A DNA stretch of 64,000 nt from Artocarpus heterophyllus (lineage: Eukaryota; Streptophyta; Magnoliopsida; Rosales; Moraceae), in assembly GCA_025403435.1 (NCBI GenBank), contig CM046350.1:31401346-31465345 (forward strand), given 5' to 3'. Below the pieces are notes generated by a model. That model was not told the origin of the DNA, ran no database searches, and was given only the letters and a program-made list of their open reading frames with translations. Both the position numbers and the translations under genes were made by a program. Positions within the stretch are counted from its first letter, which is position 1, and every line of letters starts with the position of its first letter. Of the stretch, positions 42,631 through 54,301 are shown one piece after another.

Positions 42631-44049
42631 TGTTGAGATATTTTGTTTCCCATATTTTATAGGCAACATACAAAAATAACAATTTATATTATGCCTATTT
42701 AATTATAATTGGATATTTGATGCAAGAAATGGAGCTGCATAAGTTAGGAGCCATGTTCGTGATCCCTTAAGCCGTTCAAGTAGTCCAATCATGATATCTA
42801 AGGCCAAGCAATTCAAGGAGGCATTGAACGGGCTCATTCAACAAGTTTGCAACGTGCCACATAATTGGAGCCCCGGCATAGGCCCAAGTCAATCTCAAAA
42901 GAGCCTAGTCACAATGATTAAGGTTCTAAAAGATTCACATTGATGATGTGCACGATTCCAGTAAATTGTGGGGCAAATTTGTAATTTTGGGAAACTTCCT
43001 ATTTTGGAGGGACATGTGGGCGCCATATCATCAAGTTCGAGCCTTGTCATCAATTTATTTTTGCTAATGTAATTTTTGAATTTCTTAGTGTCAAATTCGA
43101 TTTTGTTAGGCACAAAACAAACCTAGATATTTTCCCTTTTCTAGATTAGGTTGGGCGTACTTTAAGGGATAAGATTAGCAACTTTCCTTTTGTGATATTT
43201 TAGGGCTTAATTTCGCATGGGAGAGTGCCAATTCAGGGATTTTCTAACTCAACCTTCGCTTAGGGATTCTTTTGGATTGAAAATTGTTCTCATATAATTG
43301 TAACCACTTTGTTATTTTGAGAAGTAATCAATCAGATCATTATTCACAAATTTTGTGAGGTTTTTCTTGCATTCTTCTTATTTTCTTGAGAAGACTCTTT
43401 GAACTTATCAAGATTAATCTTGTGGTGTTCAACAAACTGACTTATCATCTAGGGTTTTTTAAGAGTTCTTGAAATTCTAGGTGTGGCGTCTTCCTATCCG
43501 TGGTTCTTGGTTCGTGCCTCACTAGATTACGGGCCAAGGGTCAACAAACGTGTGTCTTAAGGGATTAGGGGTTCGAATTCTAGATTTGGTGTCGGGTCTT
43601 GTCGCGTTAGTCGACGGGGTTCATATTAATATTATTAAGTGATCTAGTTACGAATAGCTCATAGGCTTTTAACTGAGTATGGGTTTAATAAGTAGAAGCC
43701 CAATACTAATCCAACAAGGTCTAATAGGACCCTAGTGGAAATGTGCATAAAAGAATTATAGGTTATGGTCTCTAAGATGTGAAATCATTCTATAGCCCTT
43801 CTCCTCTATCCCATCTAGATAGAAAGAACCCATTTAAGAATTAAGGAGATTCAACTAAGAAAGACAATAACCAGTTCATCAATCATTATCATTATTCCGC
43901 AAAAGAATTGATTGTTGCTACCATAGATATAGTATTTATTCCTTAATTAAATATCTTTGTAATATGGCATGATTTGATCCTAGGATTGTGTTGTAGCTAT
44001 TCTAGGGTTCTACTAGAATTAAGAATATCAAGATTAAAGTTTTCTAACA
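42631..44049 (+). repeat. 3' LTR of copia element D, interrupted by solo LTR G2
   Basis: Starts TGTTGAGATATTTTG after the purine tract and ends TTTTCTAACA at about 44049. Without G2 and one duplication copy it is about 500 bases. The end is chosen by the TG..CA rule; no second LTR exists here to confirm it. Flank ATAAA at 44050. Confidence 0.7.
42718..43628 (+). repeat. Solo LTR G2 of a gypsy family related to P/F
   Basis: 911 bases, TGATGCAAG to TTCATATTA (the G1 copy ends TTCATATCA). Perfect target duplication ATATT at 42713-42717 and 43629-43633. The first about 230 bases are a nearly open frame with SKAKQFKEALNGLIQQVC, the same type of LTR-encoded polyprotein tail as in P and F. No internal sequence remains. 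Confidence 0.9.
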
Positions 44050-46196
44050 ATAAAGTTTTATTTGTGTTTGTGTTATAGCTCATGTAAGTTTAAATTTATG
44101 TGGTTTTAGTTTATATAAGTTGTGTATGAAAAAAGTTTAGTTTTAGATTATGATTTGGTGTTAGAAAGATAATAATATGCCTCCGATATATCGACCTTTT
44201 GATTGTAGATTTTAGATCTCACTCAATGACAATAGAAGATATATAAACATATATGAGTCCACTAATCACTTTAGGATTAAGATAAGATCCATAAAATGAT
44301 CGACAATAATAGAATTCTATTTTCTCGTTATAAAATTATACGAGAAATTGAATTCTATCTTGGTCCAGGTCTAATGGATTTTAAACACACTAATGTCTTG
44401 ATTCAGTAACCATCATATTACTATAATCTGGATGAGATCATTTTACCAAAGTTGGCATATACACAATAGCACAATCTTTATCAAGATTAAGTGTTCAATT
44501 TTATCTACTTATTGTAAACCTACATTTATACCAAGTGCAAGATAATCATATCCTTTGTATTATGAACACTTCATATGCATGATTATTGACTTTTATAAAT
44601 ACTAGATTTTTAACGGTATTTGCATATATATATGTATATATAATATATATATATATATATATCCAGATATACACATATAGAAGAATAAAATTGTAATTCC
44701 CAATTAACTCACAATTAGCTAGTAATAAGCATCTTGCATGTATATGCATTTAGCAAACACGCATTATTGAATTATAAGCATATAAAGATCATATTTTTAT
44801 GAACATGAGTGCTTATTATTTTTAAGATTGAATCCTACATAAATATGCTTATATTCATTGAATATTACATTGAATTAATGCATGATCTAACATGTTTTAA
44901 AAATTTTAGTTGTGGTGAAAAGCTCGGTTCCTCGGTTAAAGATGATTGGTACGCTAAATGGTTATAAATTGATTGGAAAGTGATTTTTAATTTCAAATGC
45001 ATTCTCAATAATTGTTTTGCCTATTTATATATTTGAAATAGCTAGATTTGATTAGAATTGAAAGTATACAAGATGGTGCAATTTGATAAGTTTGTTAACT
45101 AGGTTATAGAAAATTGAGTTATACTTGTTTGGACTAGATTTAATTGGCTAATTATGAGCTGATTGTTCTTCTTACTTAGCACCTTTTCCATATTTCAAAT
45201 CTAAAAAAAAAAAGTTGGCAAAGCACCCAAATAACTTCCTCCCTTCATTTACATAATTTTGACTGAGTCAAATAAACTAGAATGTTTATTTTTGTTTTCT
45301 TCTTTCTCCAGCAAACCTAAATTCATCCATAGCCTTTTCCTGTCTATTTCTCTCCATTTTCAAAGCCCTCAAACCCATAAAAATTCAAACCAAGTCATAG
45401 AAACTCAGATTTCATAAAAGAGCCCTTGTTTTCACCCTTTTAAGCTTGAAATTAGTGGATTTTCAGCTTTCTAAAGCCTTTGAAGTTGAACTTCTACAAG
45501 GTATTTTATTTTATATAATTTTATGATGAAGTAATGGTCTTTTAAAGCAATTTTAAAGTTAGTTCTCTGTTTTTAATGTTGGAAATTCATGTTCAAAATG
45601 TTTGAAACAAAGCTAAGCTAGTTGAGTTAGTTTCTTTACAAAATTGATAATCTTGTAGATTTGTTTGTTTATTTTATTTCTATTACTTCTAAGTGTTTAT
45701 TAAGTGATTTTGAATGCTTGTAAATAGGTTGAAATTAGTTTGAATGTTGTTTTTGAATTAATGGAAAGAAAATATAAAATCAAGTTTGCACAATGCTTGA
45801 TTCCTGTACATTGGGTTGTTCTTATAAGATTATATACTTCTTTCAATGAAATTTAAAGTTTGAAAATTTCAGTGATTTATTAAAAACTTGATTTGTCCAA
45901 AAAATTACAAAATTGTTATGTGTTTGATATTTTGTAATTTGCAACAAGAATGTATGGATATGCATGTTTGTTGAGAGGATTGAACATTTAATATCTATGT
46001 TTAATATATTTCTAATAGTATAGCGTGTTCCTTGGCCTTAAATGTGCATTTTGACATTGTTATACTCAGTCCATTTTGTATTTGATTCAATGCAAAACCC
46101 TTATAATATGAACTTATAACCTAGATCAATGAGTTTGACTTATGAGAAATTAAATAGTATATGATTTATAATGCTAGGCCTTTAGCACATTGATCT
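44050..46196. other. AT-rich stretch without recognised genes
   Basis: Nothing coding is recognised. A TA dinucleotide run lies at about 44627-44662. Bases 45180-45500 have promoter-like and leader-like composition (CT-rich, AAAGCCCTC, many short A runs) and might be part of an LTR, but I find no partner or ends. Confidence 0.4.
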
Positions 46197-48300
46197 CACA
46201 TCTATTAACGCATTCTAAATTAACTCCAAGTATAAAGTTGTCTCAAGTAATATTTACTCGGTAAATCTGAGGTCGAACCCATAAGGAATGATTTATTCAG
46301 TTCTAGTATATATATTACATTAACTTTTTCTTTTTATTTAAGCTGAAAATTTTGAGGATTAATATTTATTATTCACAGAATATATTTACAATATTTCCAC
46401 ATTTTTACAACATTTTTCATCTTTAAATTTTAATAATTTGGAACTTTAATAACAAGAATGCAAATAATTTAAAATAACTTAAGTAGAGTAACAACAATAA
46501 CAATGACAATTTAAAGAAGTAAAACAATAATAATAATAGGGCTGAGGTTTAAAGGTTCCGTTCTGGCAATTATCTTAAATATATTTTAGTTTTTCTTTTT
46601 ATTTGTTAGTTGGTTTAAGAATACATTATGCCATCTTATATCGACAATAAATCAAGAATTATCAAGCATTTACTGTGTCATTCTATGTCTATAATGTAGC
46701 AAAAACACAACGTAATAAATAGGCAGCATTTCAACATAACTTAACTAAAATAACAACCAAGATAGTAAGTTAAGCATTTACCGACTCATTCTCTATCTAC
46801 GAGTAATCAAAGTCCTCCCAAGCATAATCCGTGCCAGTCTATGTCATCGATAAATCAAAACCGTAATTTTGACAAAGTTCTAGCTCAGAAAATTTTGAAA
46901 TCCTAAGTTTTTTAAGAAAATATTTTGGCATTTCAACTACTTAGAAAACTAAGAAAAACTAAAAATATTTAAGGTGATTTTGCTAGAATTTTCTCTCTCC
47001 TCTTAACTAAAAAAGAATTTAGAAAACTTATTTAATAAAATACAACTGATATTATTGAACATAATTTTTACAGCATAAACTATAAAATATTTTACAAAAA
47101 ACTAGACTAAAAACTAAAATAAAAATAAAAATATTAATTATTTATACAACAGTGCTCTACACTGTGAAGTGGGATGCCGATTTGGGCATCAAAGGCCCGG
47201 TATTTACAGTGCCAAGAAATGAACTGTTGCTAATTTTTTATATGATTTTCACTATTCAAGTGTTGACAAATTTGAATCAAATTGATCCTTTGTCTTCAAT
47301 TTTTCAACGCGAGATTCATCTTAACAGTGTGCGAGTTTAAGCTTGAGATCAGGTGTGACGCGACAACTGACAGCACTGAAATGGGCCCCATCTGAGCTGC
47401 TTTTATGTAATCCAATGGTCATGAGGTAAGCTTTGGATTGGGCCTAGATGGGACCAGATGGGGCCGAAATTCCAAACCGTTCGATTAGTCTTGGTACCCA
47501 GATCGGTAGCTCAAAGGATAACTAACATAAGCACGGCTGCATGAGATTTGACGCATCTTGATACCCTCTAACGCGCGTGAAACTTGTCGGCACATGTGAT
47601 GCACAAGCGAATCAAATTGCAACACGTGGAAAACACTGCTGAGTGCGGCTGACATAACTGATGACGCATTGACATGCGTCCTTCAATTGGACGGCTGAGA
47701 TCAATTCTGTGGCTCATCGACGGTCAAAATCTTGACACATGTCCCTAAATTTAAATTTGAATTTTGTTTATCTTCTTGATGCATTTGATGTTCGATTTTG
47801 TCCTTTTTTGCACCGTTTTGTTTCGTTTTTCCTCTAGATTTTAAATCTCAAATTTACAAACACACTAAAATTAATTATTTCACAAACAAAATAATTATTA
47901 AAAATATTTATTTTACATTAAAACACACAAATTAATAACAAACTTATAAAAGTTGCAGTCTTTTTTGGTTTAGCATAGGTATGATTTTTAAGACTTGGAA
48001 ACATTTTTAGAAATTACTAAAAATATAGTAGGACATATTTACAAACTTAAAAGACACTATCAAACACATTAAGACTCAAAATAAAATAACATAACATAAA
48101 TTTTACGGTTTTAACTATTTATAGATTAAGCACATATTTAACACACCAAAACGACTCTAAAAATTACCAAAATATTATTAAACATGAAAATACAATAAAA
48201 ACACATTTTTAAACATATTTTCACACTAAGACACCAAAACATTGTTTATCACTAAATTGCTAAAATTGAGGACTTTTATGAGAAATATTAATGCAAAATG
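46197..48300 (+). repeat. Unidentified non-coding repeat J, copy 1
   Basis: Matches in inverted orientation the sequence on both sides of LTR H. Examples: TTGGTTTAAGAATACATTATG near 46610 against the reverse complement near 61750, TCTATGTCTATAATGTAG near 46682 against about 61670, and TTAGAAATTACTAAAAATAT near 48010 against about 61265. The left part has GAGGTCGAACCCATAAGG at 46269, and copy 2 has TATCGTATCCACAAGGAGG at the same relative place. A more GC-rich block is at 47340-47720. No ORF above 62 residues. The ends are not defined. The strand label is arbitrary. Confidence 0.6.
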
Positions 48301-48571
48301 ATTGATTTTAACGTTAAGAAAAGTGTATTTTCTAAATCTCATCACACATCTTATCTTCTAAGAGGACTGATCTTTTCACTCAACATAAATTGGACTCAAG
48401 GTAAATAAAACTATCATTTACTGCAACACAAGAACTATTTAATGTTATGTTTTAAGGTGCATTGATAGGAATGTTGTTATTTGAGAATGACATAGATTGT
48501 TTAAAAGCATTTATGATTCATGACATTTACATTAGAAAATATGATATGATCTAAAAAGAGAATAAGGTTTT
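48301..48571. other. Short unassigned stretch left of L1
   Basis: AT-rich, no features. It ends GTTTT (48567-48571), the left copy of the L1 target duplication; the sequence continues at 50792. Confidence 0.5.
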
Positions 48572-50188
48572 TGTTGGGTTTAGTGCCCTAAAAGCTATGA
48601 CATTGTACATATTGTTAATAAATAAATAAAGTGACATTTATAATTATTTTGGTTGCTCATATGTGTTATGAATACATTTATAAAAATCAAGAAAATTTCA
48701 TGATTATTTATGTGACTATAAATTTAGCATATAAGTATTATATACTTAGGGATAAAATTTATAGATAATAATCTAAATAGTCCGTAATAATTAATTAAAG
48801 TTTGGGATCTTTAATTAAATATTACAAGTACGGTCCAATCTCATTTAGAATGAAATAGTCATTATCCAGACTATTAATGTAGAAACATTGAATTGGAGAT
48901 ACTTTATATAATGAGATTATATAGGACTGGACCAGATAAATTATGAATCTCTAATAATCATCCGTTATAAATAGAGTATTCAAATTTATCACTATGATAT
49001 CATATATTTGACAGTCTTAATCCTGAGTATTTATTAGACTCCTGCGTATGACATTATGTTTTTTGACTTGCTTGGCAAGATTTGTTTAAACACAGATCAT
49101 AACTTAGCATCTTAGAAACATAATGTAATAAATGGCTGAGAATAATATTATACAGATTTAAAATCCATTCCTTCCTTATGGAAGTAAGAAAAATAGTTCT
49201 CTTGAGTGATAATTCGAGGCTTGAACAGTAGAGCGCTCGTTCATATAGAGCGCTAGTTCATAATAAGATTATGAATTAACTGTTCATTAGAGAATTATTA
49301 GAACTCAAGAATAAAGATATAATAAGAGAGGTGAATGAATATTGAACCCAGCTCTTATTATGAATTATTAATGGAGGACTGACTTATATGTAATGATATA
49401 TCAATGTACTACTCGTTTATTTTCTATGAGTAATTTTACTATAATCTCAAGAGTTCAATTTCAGGTTTTTAGTAGAATAACACTAAAACTAATAAATTTG
49501 ACACATTAATTAAAGAATTTGATTAATTATCAAAATTATTGGAGCTTGGGTTATAGGTCCATAGGTCTCTAATGCCACCTCTATGACACTATATTGCATT
49601 TAATGCATAGAATGAATTATACATATTTAATTTAAAATTATTGAATTCTGAATTAATTATTTCACACTAAATTATTAATGTGACACAAAAAATGTTTTCT
49701 GTGACACATAATGTGATGTGATAAATGTTGTCACAATTTAACTGAGCATTAGTTAAATTTTTAATTGATAACATTTAACTAATGAGATTAGTTAAATATG
49801 TTTTTAAATTAATTAATTAATAATATTTGAATAATAAGAGTATTTGAATATAATTTTAATTTTGTATGTGACACATGTGTGATGGGACCACCTTTTTTTT
49901 GTCTTTTCCTATTTAGACACAAAATAAAATAATTAATTGATTAATTTAAAATTTTAATTTTAAATAAATATGATTTGTTTTTGAATTTAGATATATATAT
50001 GTATATAAGATTTTATAATATATTAATATATATATAATAGTAAACGAAGTTCTCGTTTAACGCTTAAACTTTTATATTTATAATATATATATATATATTA
50101 AATAACGCCTCTTCTTTATGTTTAAAAAAAAAAGAGGAAAGAGTGAACGTAACCATAAACAGTTTACGTTTTACTACAACTATTCTTT

Positions 50189-50220
<32 letters not shown>

Positions 50221-50786
50221 CGTTAAAGTTAACAGCATCACAAACGTGATTCGGTTAATAATAATTAAAAAAAAAAAGAGAAAGGAAAAAAGTAAGTATC
50301 ATGTAAAATATATCATTTCCCTATATATCTAATATAGTGGTTATTTCAAATTTGAAATTAATTGAAAAATTACTAATGGCTCAGATATAAAAAGGAAGAG
50401 ATAACAGTTGTCTCAAGAAATTTTTCATTCACGTAACTTTTACAGAATACTCAGAGAGAAAAACTGAAAGTTCTTCTCTGAAAAAAAAAGGTCTGCTATC
50501 TCATGTATTGAGTACATAGTAGATTCAGAAAAGTGTGAGGAAAATTCAATCTTGTAGTTTAACGCTCACTCGTCTTTCCATTGGTGTGGAGGCCTAGATT
50601 GAAAGATCGTGGTGTCAAGAGAAAAGCTAGGATACCCTGATAGTCTTCAAAAAGGTTAGTAAAATTCCTAAAGCTTTCTATTATTAAAATTATATAGCTA
50701 TTCCCGATGAACAAAGTTTTTTTTAGAAAATTTTTGTTTGTAAACGATCTGTTCCTTCTGCTGCGTTTTCGTATTTTATTCCAACA
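48572..50786 (+). repeat. Solo copia-type LTR L1
   Basis: 2,215 bases, TGTTGGGTTTAGTGCCC to ATTTTATTCCAACA. Perfect target duplication GTTTT (48567-48571, 50787-50791). It matches L2 in inverted orientation over its whole length, including the block TTATAAATAGAGTATTC and the end block with CTGCGTTTTCGTATTTTATT. Simple repeats inside: TA run at 50081-50098, TA then TG run at 50191-50222. No internal sequence, so it is a solo LTR. Confidence 0.95.
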
Positions 50787-51100
50787 GTTTTAACTAAAAT
50801 TGAAGTGTGGTGCTTAATTGGTAGTCAGGTAGGCATAAGACGTGGGTGGCACCGATGGACCCAACGAAGGCTGGTGAATACTTTGAAGTTGAAAAACCAA
50901 GATAAGAAAAGCCACAAAGATTGAGACTGAATACAGCAAATACTTGAGGTTTAAAGACCAAGATGGAAACCCTGTATTATTATTATCGTATTGACCAAAT
51001 TATGATGAACGTGTTCCGAAAACCACGGCCTATCATTACCAATTAAGTACCACACTTCAAAGGTGCCCAAAAGAAGAAAGAATTGTTGAAAGGAAACTAA

Positions 51101-51231
51101 TAAAAGAAAATGCATGATTGCATTCTCATTCAATATTCATGTTCATGCATTAATTTATGCTTAACTATAAAAGAAAATGCATGATTGCATTCTCATTCAA
51201 TATTCATGTTCATGCATTAATTTATGCTTAC
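51101..51231 (+). repeat. Tandem duplication, 67-base unit
   Basis: The unit starting TAAAAGAAAATGCATGATTG at 51101 recurs at 51168 and is identical over its readable length. Confidence 0.9.
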
Positions 51232-51971
51232 TAAACTTTTAAGTCATTATAGTTCTTATGATGTTAATAAGAATATACAAGTTTAGGGATTGACTGAGTA
51301 TCCAAAGCTACCAGACAGAGATTTGTTTATATGTCATGTTTTAGATCAGTTTTGAAACTTATTTTAAAACTCTGTTTTGTCAAACTTAGCAGCTTTGTTA
51401 TTGTTTTGTAAACAGACATATACTACTCTCTGGATGTGATACTATGCTCCACATAATTTTTGAATATTTTATATGTTGTAAATAAGAAAATGAATGAAAT
51501 AATCATTTCAAAACTCTTCTTTAATAAAATGAATATTTTAAGTAAACCATAACATATATAGTGTAAATGAAAGGTTAATACTGTTTTTCCTAACAAATAA
51601 GCTTTCTAAGAATTTATTAGCTAGCTTGAGGCGTATAACAAAAATAAATATAATTTATTAATTATGCAATATTAAAAATCGGGTAACATATAAATGAAAT
51701 TTACACAATGCTATAAAAGCACTAATTCTAACAAAATAGTAGACAAACAAGACTTGTGTGTTTAAAAGATTAGAGGTTTGAGTCCTTAGCAAGGCACAAT
51801 ATTATTTTTGCACAATATTATTTTTGCGCTAATCCATTGCTCTGAATAGACTTCATGGCGTGGCTGAAGTGTGCAAGAATTAGTTTTCATTAACCCTGCT
51901 CTCCAGTGTACCTCTATAAAGACTTAGCTGGGCTTCAAAAGAAAAAGAAAAAGAAAAAGAATCTTTGTTTA

Positions 51972-52430
51972 CTTCCTAAAAACATTAGCAAGTTAGGAAA
52001 AGAGGAAAAAAGACTATTCAATTATATGTCAACCTGCTATTTTCCCAACACTTCTACTGATTGGAGGGTTTTCCCTTTCTATGCGTTCTCCTAAAAGAAA
52101 TAGACAGTTTGATAAATATGCATTGAAAACCAAACCTCCATATGTTCCTCTTGATGGATTGTTTGTTTGTGTCTCTCTCTTTCTCTCTCTCCTTCAATCA
52201 CTTCCTAAAAAGATTAGCAAGTTAGGAAAAGAGGAAAAAAAAGACTATTCAATTGTATGCCAACCTGCTCTTTTCCAATACTTCTACTGATTAGAGGGTT
52301 TTTTCCTTGTATGTGTTCTCTTAAAGGAAATAGACAATTTGATAAATATGCATTGAAAACCAAACCACCATGTGTTCCTCTTGATGGGTTGTTTATTTTT
52401 CTCTCTCCTTGAATCACGCTTTCCATTCTC
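51972..52430 (+). repeat. Tandem duplication, 229-base unit
   Basis: CTTCCTAAAAACATTAGCAA at 51972 recurs as CTTCCTAAAAAGATTAGCAA at 52201. The following 220 bases are co-linear with scattered single-base and small length differences, so the duplication is older than the 67-base one nearby. Confidence 0.9.
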
Positions 52431-52978
52431 CAACAAAAAAATAAAAAATCTTGCATATGTCAGAAATATGGTAGGCACCGTTGTAACCATTAAGTCTACT
52501 GGCAGGCAACTCAAAGTTTGCTTTTTTGGCTAGCCAATATCTTTGGCTAGATATATACGTCTAAATAGTAATATACGTACATCTACTTGTTATCTAAACA
52601 TATACCTATATATATATATATACTTACTTTCTTTAAGAAAAAGTTTATACATATATATTATTATTATTGTTATTAACTTTTATCTTTTATGGTTAACTGT
52701 TAACTAAACATGAGGTGGCATTATTAAATTAACTCGTAAAAAGTGTTGTTCTACTGAGAATCGCCTACTCTAATAATTTAACCTATAGGAAGTGTCATTG
52801 CAATTGCAACCGTCTATCCTAACTGTTATTATATAGGAAGATTCGTTCTAGTCACGACCGCCTGTTTTTTGTTTCTTTTTTTATATTTGTTGTTATTATC
52901 ATCTTATTTCCCTAATTAGTATTTGTTTTGAAAAAAAAAAAAAAAAAACTTTGAAAGACAAAAGAACCCGAACATTTT

Positions 52979-52995
52979 TGGCGACTCCACTGGGG
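52979..52995 (+). other. Primer binding site of gypsy element M
   Basis: TGGCGACTCCACTGGGG, four bases after a plausible LTR end. This form of primer site is typical of the Tat/Ogre branch of plant gypsy elements. It fits the gag type downstream. Confidence 0.7.
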
Positions 52996-54300
52996 CTCAA
53001 AGCTGCCAATCATACTAAACTTTATTCTCCCAGTTTCTTCAGGGAAAAAAAAAAAAGAGGTTAGCACAATAGTCAAAAATGGACAACCTATAAAATTCAT
53101 CTAAAACCGAAAATCCAACCCAACCAAATGACATCCTTGTTCATGTAATGACTACATTGGAAAGTTTGAAACAAACACAAGAACAAATTATGCAAAGACT
53201 CTCTGAGGGTGGGAAAAGGGAAAAGAATAGATACCCCAGAGCTAACTCAGCCTGATCAAAACAAAAATACCTAGGCATCGCGAAGCGAAAATCCACCCAT
53301 ATCAAGAATTCGTGAAAATCTTGTCAACCATCTCACGCCTACAGATAATGATATTGGAACTTTAAATGAGTTCATCACCAAGGATCAACTACAAAATATG
53401 TTTCAAAAAGAAGCGGAGAAAGCTAGCAAAGTTATAGCAACAACAGACTTTTAGCCACCTTACCCTAGCCATATTCTCTCAAAACCATACCCAAAGTATT
53501 ATAGTAATCCCAGGTTCAAAAATTTTTAATGGAAAAGAGGAAATGCCAGAGAACATATTGTCAGTCTTTAGATGATCTCGGAGTCTACGCCAGTGATCAG
53601 GAACTACAAATGAAAGAGTTTTCAAAATCTCTCAAAGATCGAGCATATGCTTAGTTTGTTAACTCATCAGCAGGAAGTCTCAACTCTTGGGAAGAATTGG
53701 TAACGGCTTTTTGCACCAAGTTCTTTGTTGCAGATCACAAAATAAGCCTCATGGGTGTAGCAAATGAAAAGCACTTAGAGCGTGAATCTTTCCTGACCTA
53801 TGTAAATCAATTCCAGAATAAGACATTACATTGTAGCAAACTGATCGCAGAAAAAGGAGTTCATTCGGTTTTGTATCAATGGAATGCAGTTGGAGTACAA
53901 AGTCCATATTGAAAATTATATCATCACTAGTTTTGTTGAATTAATGTACAAGATAGAGAACACAGAAACTACGATGATGGCATTGCAAAAACTTCTACCA
54001 TCCAAGCATCCTATCACGAACACCTGAATTAAGCCACCTACGTCCAAACAAAGAAAAAAAAGAAAAGTTGTTGCAGCCACATCAACTCGGCAAGAAAGAA
54101 AGAATTTGCCAATTCCTCCAAAGATACCATTGTCTTGAGATAAAATTAAAGCTTTAGTATGAGCATAGATTGAAGACGGAGAAATATAAATTCAAGAAAA
54201 TAAAAGGCCGGTCACTCTAAAAGATATACAAAACCTTAAGTTTTGCGTTATTCACCAGTTTTGCGTTATTCACCAAAAAGTAAATCATGCTACATTAGAT
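52996..54300 (+). pseudogene. gag: gag of gypsy element M
   Basis: Recognisable from about 53455 (PPYPSHILSKPYPKYYSNP), through GNAREHIVSF, then after a frameshift FSKSLKDRAYA-stop-FVN and SSAGSLNSWEELVTAFCTKF to about 53910. This is the gag block of Tat-type elements (REHI..F..., FSKSL..RAY.W). One open frame is 53697-53912. The zinc-finger-like end (NLKFCVIHQKVNH) is near 54230-54290, with the 18-base duplication within it. At least six stops and several frameshifts. Bases 52996-53280 show no clear coding match. Confidence 0.75.
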
Positions 54301-54301
54301 T

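Larger units (their letters stand above)
50787..52974 (+). other. Stretch with tandem duplications, probably including the 5' LTR of element M
   Basis: The right end, CCGAACA at 52974, precedes the M primer site, so at least the last part should be the 5' LTR of M; I cannot place its start. It holds a 67-base duplication (51101-51231), a 229-base duplication (51972-52430), a GAAAAA-type run (51939-51960), a TA run at 52609-52622 and a poly-A run at 52931-52949. No gene recognised. Confidence 0.45.

Noticed and set aside
3288..44054. ATAAT left of C and ATAAA right of D as one target duplication around the whole stack
   Set aside because: C and D are different elements on opposite strands; four AT bases in common are expected by chance here.
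44148..44166. TTTGGTGTTAGAAAG as a primer site, which would make 42631-44150 a 5' LTR
   Set aside because: Only loosely similar to TGGTATCAGAGC, and no copia coding sequence follows; the TCTAACA end at 44049 is preferred.
51755..51790. A B-box-like GAGGTTTGAGTCC that might mark a tRNA-derived SINE
   Set aside because: No A box at the proper distance upstream, no tRNA-like folding and no clear tail or target duplication.
18797..52430. The equal 229-base period of the P array and of the duplication at 51972
   Set aside because: The unit sequences are unrelated, so the equal length is coincidence.
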